Shown one piece after another: positions 1 through 8,690 of a stretch of 64,000 nucleotides of DNA (positions are counted from its first letter, which is position 1; every line of letters begins with the position of its first letter). The notes beneath the pieces are model-generated. The model was not told the origin of the DNA. It did no database searches and worked only from the letters and a program-made list of their open reading frames with translations. The stretch covers positions 1,984,001 to 2,048,000 of the forward strand of contig CAWJUD010000001.1 of assembly GCA_963845975.1 (NCBI GenBank), read 5' to 3'. Made by a program: the position numbers and the translations under genes. The DNA is from JBEKIK01 sp963845975 (GTDB lineage Bacteria; Planctomycetota; Planctomycetia; Pirellulales; Thermoguttaceae).

Positions 1-2
1 CG

Positions 3-1316
3 CAAAATCGCCGCCGCTTTGTACATGATCTGGCCGCGCTCGACACGCAAGCCGTGTTCGACGGCGGATGGCTCCTGCCCCTGGGCCAGGAAGACTCGAT
101 CCGCGAACTCGTGGCGACGTTCCGTTTTTTGCCGGCCGTGCGATTCCGGCAGGTGGTCGATCAACAATCGTCCTCGCAACCGGTGACGTTCCGGGTGGGG
201 ACTTACTCCAACCGCACTTATTTATACGCGGTCAACGACGCTCCCTTCCGCGTAACCGCCCGGATCCACGTGGAAACTCAATCCGGCTGCCGCTTGGATG
301 AACTGACCGGGCGGCGAAAAGTTCCTCCCCTTAAGCCTGATCCCGGCGGCGGAATGTATTGGGAAATCCAGTTGGAACCCTACGACCTGGTCGCCGTACA
401 GTTTGGCGAAGCGAATATCCAGGTCGCGCGTCCGCAAGTCACTTTGCCGAAAACGATCGAACCGGCCTTGGGTCGCCAGATCGGCCTGTTGGGCATCCGG
501 GCTGCCGCCTTGCGCAACCCGCCGCCCTTGGATGTCCTCGAAAATCCCGACTTCGAAAAACCCTCCGACACGCGCAAGGGCATTCCCGGCTGGTCCTTAA
601 CCTCGTGCGACGGCGTGACGATCCAACTCGATTCCAGCGCCGCCCATGGCGGCAAGCAGTCGGCGCACGTCGTAAGCAACGGTCCGGTGGCCTGCCTCGT
701 GAGCCGGCCCCTGCCCGCGCCCGCCACGGGCCGGATTTCGATGTCCGTTTGGCTCCGCATCGCCGACCCCAATAAACAACCGCCCCTGCGCCTGGCCTTG
801 GAAAGCAAAATAGGCGGACGCGATAAATACAGTTACGCACCGGTCGGACGCATGCCCGATGGATCGCCCACCGGCGTGAACCTGAGCGATCAATGGGCCC
901 AATACATCTTCCAAGTCGACGATCTGCCCTTGGAAGGCATAACGTCGCTGCGCGCGAGATTCGACCTGATGGGACCCGGCGAAGTCTGGGTGGACGACGT
1001 GAATCTGTGCAATCTGGCCTTTAGCCGGCCGGAAATCATCGAACTCTCGAAACTCATCACCTTGGCCGACGCGAAACTGCGCGGCGGCCAGGTCTACGAT
1101 TGCATGCACTTGCTGGAAGGCTATTGGCCGCGCTTCCTGGACGAAAACGTCCGCCTGCCCGTGGAGAATCCGCCCTCGTCGAAACCCGCCGCCGGGCTGG
1201 CCGATCAGCCCGCCGCCAAAACTCCCGCCGCCGAAGAGCCCCCCGCCCAAAATTCCGACCGCACCGGCTGGTTTAACCGCGTGAAAAACCTGCTCCCGGA
1301 AAAAATACGGTTCTAA
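3..1316 (+). CDS. C-terminal part of a large secreted-type protein with a carbohydrate-binding-like domain (5' truncated by window edge)
   Basis: The frame is open from base 3, so the start lies outside the window; the first internal candidate is a GTG at 54. About 437 residues are visible. The first 150 look like an all-beta C-terminal domain. Roughly residues 175-345 (from NPDFEKP to the WVDDVNL strand) have the look of a jelly-roll carbohydrate-binding module of the CBM4/9 type: an N/D-x-x-F-E opening, a G-W strand, alternating beta strands and the W-V-D-D-V strand near the end. A helical stretch and a Pro/Ala-rich linker precede a short basic tail ending NLLPEKIRF. The domain guess rests on pattern only. 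Large planctomycete glycoside-hydrolase-like proteins can have this layout, but no catalytic part is visible, so no activity is assigned. The last 72 bases recur at 3579-3650. Confidence 0.6.
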   Translation, partial: QNRRRFVHDLAALDTQAVFDGGWLLPLGQEDSIRELVATFRFLPAVRFRQVVDQQSSSQPVTFRVGTYSNRTYLYAVNDAPFRVTARIHVETQSGCRLDELTGRRKVPPLKPDPGGGMYWEIQLEPYDLVAVQFGEANIQVARPQVTLPKTIEPALGRQIGLLGIRAAALRNPPPLDVLENPDFEKPSDTRKGIPGWSLTSCDGVTIQLDSSAAHGGKQSAHVVSNGPVACLVSRPLPAPATGRISMSVWLRIADPNKQPPLRLALESKIGGRDKYSYAPVGRMPDGSPTGVNLSDQWAQYIFQVDDLPLEGITSLRARFDLMGPGEVWVDDVNLCNLAFSRPEIIELSKLITLADAKLRGGQVYDCMHLLEGYWPRFLDENVRLPVENPPSSKPAAGLADQPAAKTPAAEEPPAQNSDRTGWFNRVKNLLPEKIRF

Positions 1317-1367
1317 AAAAAAGATCGGGGATTGGGAATTAGGAATTAGAGATTGGACAATTCTCCT

Positions 1368-1393
1368 CGTTCCCACGCTCCGGCGTGGGAACG
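1368..1393. repeat. Perfect 11-bp inverted repeat (CGTTCCCACGC family)
   Basis: CGTTCCCACGC, a 4-base loop, then GCGTGGGAACG. It lies between the converging ends of the first gene and the PEP-CTERM gene and could act as a bidirectional transcription stop, although no T-tract follows. The same kind of element is a dispersed repeat in many bacterial genomes. Confidence 0.7.
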
Positions 1394-1457
1394 CTCAGTC
1401 TTCGAACTCTTTCCACTCTCCCTATCTCCCTAACCTCCAGCTTCCAGTCTAAAGCCT

Positions 1458-1481
1458 CTATGGCGTCTTTCGTTTTCTCGC
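1458..1481 (-). other. Basic tail of the PEP-CTERM signal, out of reach behind an in-frame TGA
   Basis: Directly after the TGA that ends the PEP-CTERM gene, the same frame reads A-R-K-R-K-T-P and then TAG. An Arg/Lys cluster at the very C-terminus is the third canonical part of a PEP-CTERM signal, after the PEP motif and the hydrophobic helix. A single TGG-to-TGA change (Trp to stop) would explain the arrangement. Confidence 0.7.
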
Positions 1482-3284
1482 TCAACAGTATAATGCCATG
1501 ATAAACGCCCCGGCGAGGAGTACGAAACTGGATGGTTCCGGAACGGGTGTGATCGTACCTCCATGCGGTCCGCCTGGAATGGCCTGGATAATAATCGTCG
1601 CGCCGCTGCCGACGGTTAACGTGTCCTGACTGATTGATGCGGCAGTCAGGCTGCCGCCAGTGTCTACTTTTGTGATTCCATTTCCCGAAATCGCGCCGAC
1701 CACATGTGCGCTGTTAACCACTTCAAACGTTGCTAACGCGGCGGTGTTAATATTGAGGTTCGGCTTGTTCACACTAACTGTTTTAAAAACTGCTCTGCCC
1801 GACTGCACATCAATAAGCGACGTCCCGCTTACACCAATGCCCCCGGCAATCTCCAGCGTGCCGCTATCGACGGTGGTGGTGCCGGAGTAGGTGTTCGCCC
1901 CAGAGAGCGTCTGAGTGTCGAAGGGGTACACCGACCCATGAAAGATGAGGCTTCCGGGTCCGCTAATAATGCCCGCATAGCTTCCCGTGCCCAAGTTTAT
2001 CACGAGCGTGGCGGAGCCGAGAGCGATGTTCCCGCCGACGGCCCCGCCGCCGTCAATGGTCGTGAAATTTTGAGTACAGTTATTCAGGTCCAGCGTCGCG
2101 CCCGCCACGTTCGCCAATGTGACCGAACAGTTCGGGAACAAGCGGTTCGGGCCCCCGTCCAATCGCAGCGTGCCGGCGTTGATTGTTATCGGACCGCTCC
2201 CATTGTTCACGCCGGTCAGGGTCAGGGTGCCGGGGCCTTGCTTGACAAGGCCGCCCCAACCGTTGATGCCGCTCGTGATACTGCCCGAAAATGTCGTGCT
2301 GCTTGCATCTCCCACGCTAAGTGTGCCGATGCCTAGGGTAACTCTTCCGCCGCTGGCGCCTCCGCCGCTTAAAGAAGCGATAGTCTGATCCTGGTCGTTA
2401 AGGTCCAGCACTGCGCTGGAAGCGTTCGCGAGCGCGACCGCGGTGCCTGTTGGCAGGCGGTTGCTGCCGCCGGAGAGCTGCAGTGTTCCCGTGTTGATGG
2501 TCGTGGTGCCGGTGTAGATGTTCGCCCCAGTTAGGGTGAGCGTGCCGCTGCCCTGTTTCGCCAGGCTTCCGGTGCCGTTGATGGCGCCCGCGTAGGTGAT
2601 GCTGGTGCTATCTCCCACGATGAGCAGCCCGCCTGCGCCGAGAGCCACGTTGCCGCCGTTAATCCCGCCGCCGCTCAGGGAAGCGATGATTTGGCCTTGA
2701 CCATTGAGGTCGAGCACTGCGCCGGAGACGTTTGCCAAGCTCACGGCGGTTCCGTACGGGAGGAGGCCGGGGAAGCTGGGGGTGCCAAGCTGTAATGTGC
2801 CGGCGTTGATGGTGGTCGCGCCCGAGTAGTTGTTCATCCCCGGAGGCTGCGAAAGCTGCAATATGCCGGACCCGAGCTTCGTCAGGCCGACAGAACCTCC
2901 CAGAGGGGACTCGATAGAGTCGGTGCCGGCGCCGGTTGTGATGTTGCCGCCGGCGCCGGTCAACGTGATCATGCTGCCACCCAAGGTGTAACCGTCGACG
3001 TTGAACGTGATGGAGTTGACCGAGTTGATCGTCTCCCCGACGTTAACGATGCCGGCGATGCCCTCGAAGTATGCGTTCGCGCCGTTGTACCAGGGTGCGA
3101 TGTACGGGCCGAGGCTGTGGCTTGCCCAGTCGAACGTTGTGCCGTTGTCCCAAGTCTTCGGTCCGCCGGCGTCGCTGAAATACCTGTTGGGGTTGGCGGC
3201 GCGGGCGCCGGAAGCCAAAAAAATCAACGCCAAGGTGCCCGATGCCAGCCCGGTCAAAACGGTGGTTGTCCGATGGTGCCTCAT
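1482..3284 (-). CDS. PEP-CTERM protein with autotransporter-associated beta-strand repeats
   Basis: A 600-residue secreted protein. The start at 3284 (MRHHRTTTVL) was chosen because AGGAGG lies 7 bases upstream and a signal peptide follows, with a hydrophobic core and an A-R-A cleavage site near residue 31; an in-frame start further upstream lacks both. The body has at least four copies of the autotransporter-associated beta-strand repeat, each with a core like KQGSGTLTLTG, a T-T/I-T-I-N-x-G-T-L-x-L strand and a Gly-rich turn, predicting a long beta-helix. The C-terminus is a PEP-CTERM signal: V-P-E-P-S-S plus a hydrophobic helix. It stops at TGA just before the usual basic cluster, which remains encoded behind the stop. 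Such proteins are exported and processed by exosortase at the envelope. The gene is convergent with the preceding one and sits between two copies of that gene's 3' end. Confidence 0.85.
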   Translation of the reverse strand: MRHHRTTTVLTGLASGTLALIFLASGARAANPNRYFSDAGGPKTWDNGTTFDWASHSLGPYIAPWYNGANAYFEGIAGIVNVGETINSVNSITFNVDGYTLGGSMITLTGAGGNITTGAGTDSIESPLGGSVGLTKLGSGILQLSQPPGMNNYSGATTINAGTLQLGTPSFPGLLPYGTAVSLANVSGAVLDLNGQGQIIASLSGGGINGGNVALGAGGLLIVGDSTSITYAGAINGTGSLAKQGSGTLTLTGANIYTGTTTINTGTLQLSGGSNRLPTGTAVALANASSAVLDLNDQDQTIASLSGGGASGGRVTLGIGTLSVGDASSTTFSGSITSGINGWGGLVKQGPGTLTLTGVNNGSGPITINAGTLRLDGGPNRLFPNCSVTLANVAGATLDLNNCTQNFTTIDGGGAVGGNIALGSATLVINLGTGSYAGIISGPGSLIFHGSVYPFDTQTLSGANTYSGTTTVDSGTLEIAGGIGVSGTSLIDVQSGRAVFKTVSVNKPNLNINTAALATFEVVNSAHVVGAISGNGITKVDTGGSLTAASISQDTLTVGSGATIIIQAIPGGPHGGTITPVPEPSSFVLLAGAFIMALYC

Positions 3285-3578
3285 CGTACTGCCTCCTGAT
3301 AGACGTTGTACGGTCGTCTGAAAGCTCCGATGTCTACCCAATTTAACCACCCCACGGCAAATGTCAATATTTTCGTGGTGATATTCATCAAAATCCGTAC
3401 TGAAGTGGGAGTGGGGGGGGAGAATTGTATGTTGACCCGTATTTGCCATTTGGACGCCGCTCGGATACGCTCCGAGCGACAACGTCCCCCCATGTTAGCC
3501 AATAGCTGCGTGGAATTCCAGTTGGCCCGCTGATTCTCCCGCCGACAACCTGGTCCCCCAAGCCGTCCCGATGACTGA

Positions 3579-3650
3579 CGCCCAAAATTCCGACCGCACC
3601 GGCTGGTTCAACCGCGTGAAAACCTGCTGCCGGAAAAGTTGCGGTTCTAA
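3579..3650 (+). pseudogene. Second copy of the 3' end of the first gene
   Basis: These 72 bases match 1245-1316 at roughly 90% by eye and end at an equivalent TAA. With one A restored in an A-run they encode AQNSDRTGWFNRVKNLL, then PEKLRF and a stop, against PEKIRF in the original. Most differences are third-position changes (TTT/TTC, CTC/CTG, AAA/AAG), so the copy evolved as coding sequence. The sequence just upstream is Pro/Ala-rich in frame but not alignable. It marks the far boundary of the segment holding the PEP-CTERM gene. Confidence 0.75.
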
Positions 3651-3722
3651 AGACGTTCAGGAGGCTGGACATTCTTGTCTGGCGAAGAGTTCAGGGTTCA
3701 GGATTCGGGTTCAGTAAAAATT

Positions 3723-3780
3723 GTCCCCTCTCCGGGCACCGACTGAAGGTTGGTCGGGAGAGGGCTAGGGTGAGGGCTGA
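3723..3780. repeat. CCCTCTCC...GGGAGAGGG dispersed repeat
   Basis: Opens with CCCCTCTCCGGG and closes with GGGAGAGGGCTAGGGTGAGG. The same family occurs between genes at 50091-50235, inside the ATP-grasp ligase at 43240-43335 and inside dnaE near 30958-31003. The rest of 3651-4012 is AT-rich with degenerate heptamer-like tracts (TCAGTTTTCAGCAGTCAGC around 3850-3870) and holds no gene that I can see. Confidence 0.65.
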
Positions 3781-4012
3781 ATCGACTTGAATTCCGTATT
3801 CCTAATCTCTTGCTGTGATTGAGGTTTTATATTTTGGGATAGGCTTTAAGCAATCAGCTTTCAGTTTTCAGCAGTCAGCCACAACAAAGGTGTATAATAC
3901 TATCTTAATGCGCGCGAAAACACCCTCAAGCTCCAACACAAAAGATTCAATACCCGCAATATCAATCATAAATTCATAATCACCAATCACCAATCCTTAA
4001 TTTCATGGCACA

Positions 4013-4537
4013 ATGACTCCAATCGGGCACAGTTTGGTTGGCGCGGCGGCGGGCGTGGTGGTCATGCCTCGATATAAAAGCCTTTGGGCAAGCGCGGCGT
4101 TCTTGGCGGCGTTTGTGGCCTTGGCGAATTTGCCCGATTGGCACTTGCCATATTGGGGACATACTCGTTACGACATCAGTCACAGCGTGTTTGTGAATCT
4201 GGCTTTAATAATTATCTGTGCCGTGCTGTTGCGAATTTGTAAGTTAACGCGAGCGAATATAGGCGCATGGCCGGTGATTTTTGGCGGTGCGATCGCATGG
4301 CTAAGCCATTTGCTTTTGGATTCATTCTATAGCCACGGCCAAGGAATCGCGATTTTTTGGCCTTTTAGCAGCGCTCGACTGGCCTTACCCATGCCCTGGT
4401 TCCAGTCATGGTGGAGCATTCCACCCCCGCTAAACCTGGAGACCTTTCGCATTAGTCTGGTGGAACTACTTTTCTATGGTCCTATACTTATATTAGCCAT
4501 AGTTTGGCGATATTGGCGGTCGGCGGCTAAGGAATAG
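4013..4537 (+). CDS. DUF457/YdjM-type membrane-bound putative metal-dependent hydrolase
   Basis: A 174-residue protein with about four hydrophobic segments. Visible family features are the N-terminal T-P-I-G-H-S (His6), N-L-P-D-W-H after the second segment, H-S-V-F, and S-H-L-L-L-D-S-F-Y in the third segment. These His/Asp residues in helices match the DUF457 (YdjM/LexA-regulated membrane hydrolase) family, a presumed metal site in the inner membrane whose substrate is not known. The gene lies 35 bases upstream of the metH start on the same strand, so the two may share a transcript, though no functional link is evident. The start ATG at 4013 gives the family-typical N-terminus. Confidence 0.7.
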   Translation: MTPIGHSLVGAAAGVVVMPRYKSLWASAAFLAAFVALANLPDWHLPYWGHTRYDISHSVFVNLALIIICAVLLRICKLTRANIGAWPVIFGGAIAWLSHLLLDSFYSHGQGIAIFWPFSSARLALPMPWFQSWWSIPPPLNLETFRISLVELLFYGPILILAIVWRYWRSAAKE

Positions 4538-4572
4538 ATGGAAAAAAAGGGACGAGAGATTTGGAATTCGCA

Positions 4573-7500
4573 ATGTCTGATCTGCAGTCGAATAATTTTG
4601 AAAGTCTCCAAAATCTTCTCGCCCAGCGCATTCTGATCCTCGACGGGGCGATGGGTACGATGATTCAACAACTCGGTTTCGGCGAGGCGGAATTTCGAGG
4701 TGCGCAATTTGCCGATCATCCCCGGGATTTGAAGGGCTGCAACGACCTGCTCTCGATTACACGGCCGGATGCGATTACCGCCATCCATCGGGCGTTCCTC
4801 GAAGCCGGGGCCGATATCATCTCCACTAACACCTTCAATGCCAACGCCATTTCCATGGCCGATTACGGCCTGGTCGATCGGGTGAAGGAAATCAACGCGG
4901 CAGCCGTGGAATGTGCGAAAAAGGCGGTTGAGCAGTTTTGTAACACTGGCAGAGCCAGTGGCACACAAGCAATTCATCCCTCATCCCTCATCCCTCATCC
5001 TTCATCTCCTCCTCCCATCCCGTTTATCGCCGGATCGATCGGCCCGACTAATCGTACAGCCTCGATGTCGCCGGACGTAAACGACCCGGGATATCGGGCC
5101 GTAACATTCGATCAACTCGTGGAGGCGTATTACGAGCAAGCGGCGGCATTGATCGAAGCCGGGGTGGATATCCTCCTGCCCGAAACCACATTCGACACGC
5201 TCAACCTGAAGGCCTGCCTGTTTGCCATCGAAAAATATTTCCAGGATAAGGGGACAGTCCCATTTTCGCTTCGCGAAAATCGGGACAGTCCCCGCCTGCC
5301 GGTGATGGCCTCGGTAACCATCACCGACCGCAGCGGGCGCACGCTTTCCGGCCAGACCCTCGAGGCATTTCTGATTTCCATCGGCCACGCCGATCTGTTC
5401 AGCATTGGAATAAACTGTGCACTGGGGCCGGAATTGATGCGCCCGTATGTCGAAGAACTTTCCCGATTGTGCCCGCTTTGGACCAGTTGTCATCCCAACG
5501 CGGGATTGCCCAACGAACTGGGCGGATATGACGAAACGCCGGAGCAAATGGCCAAAATTCTCGGCGAGTTCGCCGCCAACGGCTGGTTGAATATCGTGGG
5601 CGGATGCTGCGGCACCACGCCCGCGCACATTCGCGCGATATCCCAAGCCATGGCCGGCAAGCCGCCCCGCAAGAGTGGCACTGGCAAAGCCAGTGGCGCC
5701 CCAGTGCAAGTTTACTCGCGCTATAGCGGGCTGGAGCCGTATACAATCCGGCCGGACAGCACGTTTACCATGATCGGCGAGCGGACCAACGTATCCGGTT
5801 CGCGGCGGTTCGCCCGCTTGGTCCGCGAAGGAAACCTGGCCGAGGCGGTTTCCATCGCCCGGCAGCAGGTCGAGGGCGGGGCGAACGTCATAGACGTCAA
5901 CATGGACGAAGGGCTTTTGGACGGCCCGGCCGTGATGGCTAAATTTCTCAATCTTATCGCCGCCGAGCCCGACATCGCCCGCGTGCCGGTGATGATCGAC
6001 AGTTCGAACTGGGCCGTTATCGAGGCCGGATTGAAATGCGTGCAAGGCAAACCGATCGTCAATTCCATCAGCCTGAAAGAAGGCGAGGAGGAATTCCTGA
6101 AGCATGCCCGGCTGGTGCGGCGTTACGGCGCGGCCTGCGTAGTGATGATGTTCGACGAAAAGGGCCAGGCCGTAACCGTGGACGATAAAGTCCGCATTGC
6201 ACGCCGGGCGTACCACTTGCTGACGGAAAAGGTCGGCATGCCGCCGGCGGATATCATCTTCGATCCCAACGTGCTGGCCATCGGCACCGGCATGGAGGAG
6301 CACGCCCGATACGCGATGAACTTTATCGAGGCCGCGCAGGATCAAGGAGTTGCTGCCCGACGTGAAAATCTCCGGCGGCATCAGCAACGTGTCCTTCGCA
6401 TTCCGCGGCAACGACGCCGTGCGCGAGGCCATAAACGCGGCGTTTTTGTATCACGCCATCCAAGCCGGGCTGGACATGGGCATAGTCAACGCCAGGCAAT
6501 TGGCCATATACGAAGAAATCGAGCCGACGCTGCTGGAACATGTGGAAGACGTGATCTTCGACCGCCGCGGCGACGCCACCGAGCGGCTGATCGCGTTGGG
6601 CTCGTCCCTTTCGGCCAAGGCCGCACGCGATGACAAAATTGATCTGGCCTGGCGCGAACAGCCCGTGGAAGAACGCCTGAAACACGCCTTGATCCAGGGC
6701 ATCATTGAATTCATCGACGAGGATGCGGAAGAGGCCCGCGCCAAATATCCCAGTTGCCTGGCAATAATCGAAGGCCCGCTGATGGCCGGGATGCAAGTCG
6801 TGGGCGATTTGTTCGGCGACGGTAAGATGTTCCTGCCCCAGGTCGTGAAAAGCGCCCGGGTAATGAAAAAGGCCGTGGCCTATTTGCTGCCGTTTATGGA
6901 AGCGGAGAAAGCTCTGAAAAAGGGGACTGGCGCCGAGCCTGACGGCTCGGCGCCAGTACCCTCGACACGCGGCACCATTGTCATGGCCACCGTCAAGGGC
7001 GACGTCCACGATATCGGCAAGAATATCGTGGGCATCGTGCTGGGGTGCAACAACTACAAAGTGATCGATCTGGGCGTGATGGTCCCCTGCGAAAAAATCC
7101 TGCAAACGGCCCTGGAAAACCAAGCCGACATGATCGGCCTGAGCGGACTGATCACGCCCAGCCTGGAGGAAATGGTCCACGTGGCCAGAGAAATGGACCG
7201 CACGGGCATGAGTATCCCGCTTTTGATCGGCGGGGCCACGACCAGCCCGAAACATACGGCCGTAAAAATCGCCCCGGCCTATCGGCACGAGGTGGTGCAC
7301 GTAAAAGACGCCTCGCGGAGCGTGCCGGCGGTCGAGCGGCTGATCGACCCGGAAAAGCGCAGGCAATTCGATGCTGAAAACCGCGCATACCAGGCGCAGA
7401 TGGTCACGGCCTTTAAATCCCGCGCCGAAACCAAGCTCGTGCCCTACCGTGAAGCGCTTGCCGGCCGTTTTCAAACCGATTGGGCCGCGATCGAAATTCC

Positions 7501-8458
7501 AAAACCGTCGTTTATTGGCACTCGGGTGTTCGTCGATTATTCGCTGGAAGAACTGGCAGGGTACATCGACTGGCAGCCGTTTTTCTGGGCCTGGGAACTG
7601 CGGGGAAAATTTCCCGATATCCTCGATCATCCCCAGCACGGCGAAGAGGCCCGAAAACTCTATGCCGATGGCAAAAAACTCTTGGATGAGATTATCAAGC
7701 GCCGCTGGTTGCATGCCCGGGGCGTGTATGGGTTCTGGCCGGCGGCGTCGCTAGGCGACGACATTCTGGTATATGAAGATGAAAGCCGTACGGCCGAGAT
7801 TGCCAGGTTCCATTTCCTCCGCCAGCAATGGCTGCCCAGCAAGGGGACTGGCTCCGAGCGCAGCGAGGTGCCTGTCCACATGTTACGCAATTGCTACTAC
7901 TCTCTTGCCGATTTCATTGCCCCGGCCGAAAGCGGGCGTAAGGATTATTTAGGCGCGTTCGCCGTAACCGGCGGCATGGGTTCGGCCGAACTTGTCAAGC
8001 GATTCGAGGCCGACAATGACGACTACAGCGCAATCATGTCGAAAGTACTTGCCGACCGGCTGGCCGAGGCCTTTGCCGAATGCCTGCACGAGCGAGCCCG
8101 GATCGATTGGCATTTCGGGCGCGATGAAAATCTCACCATCGAAGACATGATTGCGGAAAAATATCGCGGCATCCGCCCGGCCCCGGGCTATCCGTCGCTG
8201 CCCGACCACACCGAAAAACACATTCTTTTCGAACTCATGCAAGTCGAGCGCCAAATCGGCATGTCGCTGACCGAAAGCTACATGATGGTCCCGCCGGCCT
8301 CGGTCTGCGGGTTTATTTTCTCCCACCCGGCGTCGCACTATTTCGCCATCAACCGCGTCACCCGCGACCAGGTCGAAGACTACGCCCGGCGCAAAGGCAT
8401 GAAATTAAAGGAAGCCGAAAAATGGCTGGCACCCGTGCTGGGCTACGATGTGGAGTGA
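4573..8458 (+). CDS. metH: Cobalamin-dependent methionine synthase (one frameshift)
   Basis: Transfers the methyl group of 5-methyltetrahydrofolate to homocysteine through methylcobalamin. All modules are visible in order: homocysteine-binding barrel (ILDGAMGTMIQ; zinc ligands Cys282, Cys345 and Cys346 in GINCALG and GGCCGTTP), pterin-binding domain (TMIGERTNVSGSRRF), cap domain, cobalamin domain with D-V-H-D-I-G (axial His codon at 7007), and the C-terminal S-adenosylmethionine-dependent reactivation domain (PASHYFAI). The span of about 1295 codons is slightly longer than the usual 1200-1250 because of five short insertions made of dispersed repeats. Near 6338-6345 the frame shifts: the expected A-A-R-W-I-K-E-L-L-P-D-V is restored by adding two bases. 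I read this as one gene with an indel. The ATG at 4573 is preferred to an in-frame TTG at 4561. No cobalamin riboswitch was seen upstream. Confidence 0.95.
4944..5008. repeat. In-gene repeat: CACTGGC palindrome plus five heptamers (TCATCCC-type)
   Basis: CACTGGC-AGA-GCCAGTG (4944-4960) is a perfect 7-bp palindrome. At 4974-5008 five heptamers follow: three TCATCCC, then TCATCCT and TCATCTC. Both lie inside metH in frame, in a loop between the helix ending AVEQF and the strand PFIAGSIGPTNR. The palindrome recurs at 5679-5695 and in related form (CACTGCTGG) at 34369-34391. Confidence 0.8.
5250..5293. repeat. In-gene 44-nt palindrome, GGGGACAGTCCC family
   Basis: GGGGACAGTCCC, then ATTTTCGC-TTC-GCGAAAAT, then C and GGGACAGTCCCC: nested and almost perfectly palindromic. 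It adds G-T-V-P-F-S-L-R-E-N-R-D-S-P to the homocysteine domain of metH without a stop codon. A related half copy lies in dnaE at 30917. Confidence 0.85.
5679..5695. repeat. In-gene CACTGGC-AAA-GCCAGTG palindrome
   Basis: Second copy in metH, in the linker between the homocysteine and pterin domains, read as S-G-T-G-K-A-S-G-A. The stems are perfect and identical to those at 4944-4960. Confidence 0.75.
6922..6960. repeat. In-gene palindrome with perfect 14-bp stem
   Basis: ACTGGCGCCGAGCC, loop TGAC, GGCTCGGCGCCAGT, with GGGG before it. It sits in the linker just before the cobalamin domain of metH and is read as K-G-T-G-A-E-P-D-G-S-A-P-V. Confidence 0.85.
7843..7876. repeat. In-gene imperfect palindrome, GGGGACTGGCTCCGAGCG family
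   Basis: Lies in the reactivation domain of metH and is read as K-G-T-G-S-E-R-S-E-V-P-V. The same opening sequence, GGGGACTGGCTCCGA, recurs outside genes at about 63895. Confidence 0.75.
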
Positions 8459-8690
8459 GACTATTATAATCTAAATACATATTGCAAAGAGAGTTATATT
8501 GATCAATGAAACGCTTGCTTTAATGCCTTTGTACGGATTAAAATAATTGGGCTAAAATTTTAATGCTTCGAAAACTTCTTTTTGGGTTGGAACTTATGGA
8601 TGTTAACTAATTACGAGGCCGTCATACGTAGTTTCACAAACCAGAAAGTATAGTATCCCTAGAATCCAGTAACATTCCTATAGAATAACC

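Noticed and set aside
4538..4572. Cobalamin riboswitch upstream of metH, or SAM riboswitch upstream of metK (19106-19354).
   Set aside because: The 35-base gap before metH is too short, and neither region shows a recognisable B12-box or SAM-type core.
4974..5008. Possible CRISPR array because of regular short repeats.
   Set aside because: The units are contiguous 7-mers with no spacers; no cas gene occurs in the window.
5002..7714. Two long minus-strand open frames opposite metH.
   Set aside because: They lie over highly conserved MetH domains and read as Gly/His/Asp/Arg-rich sequence without any fold pattern.
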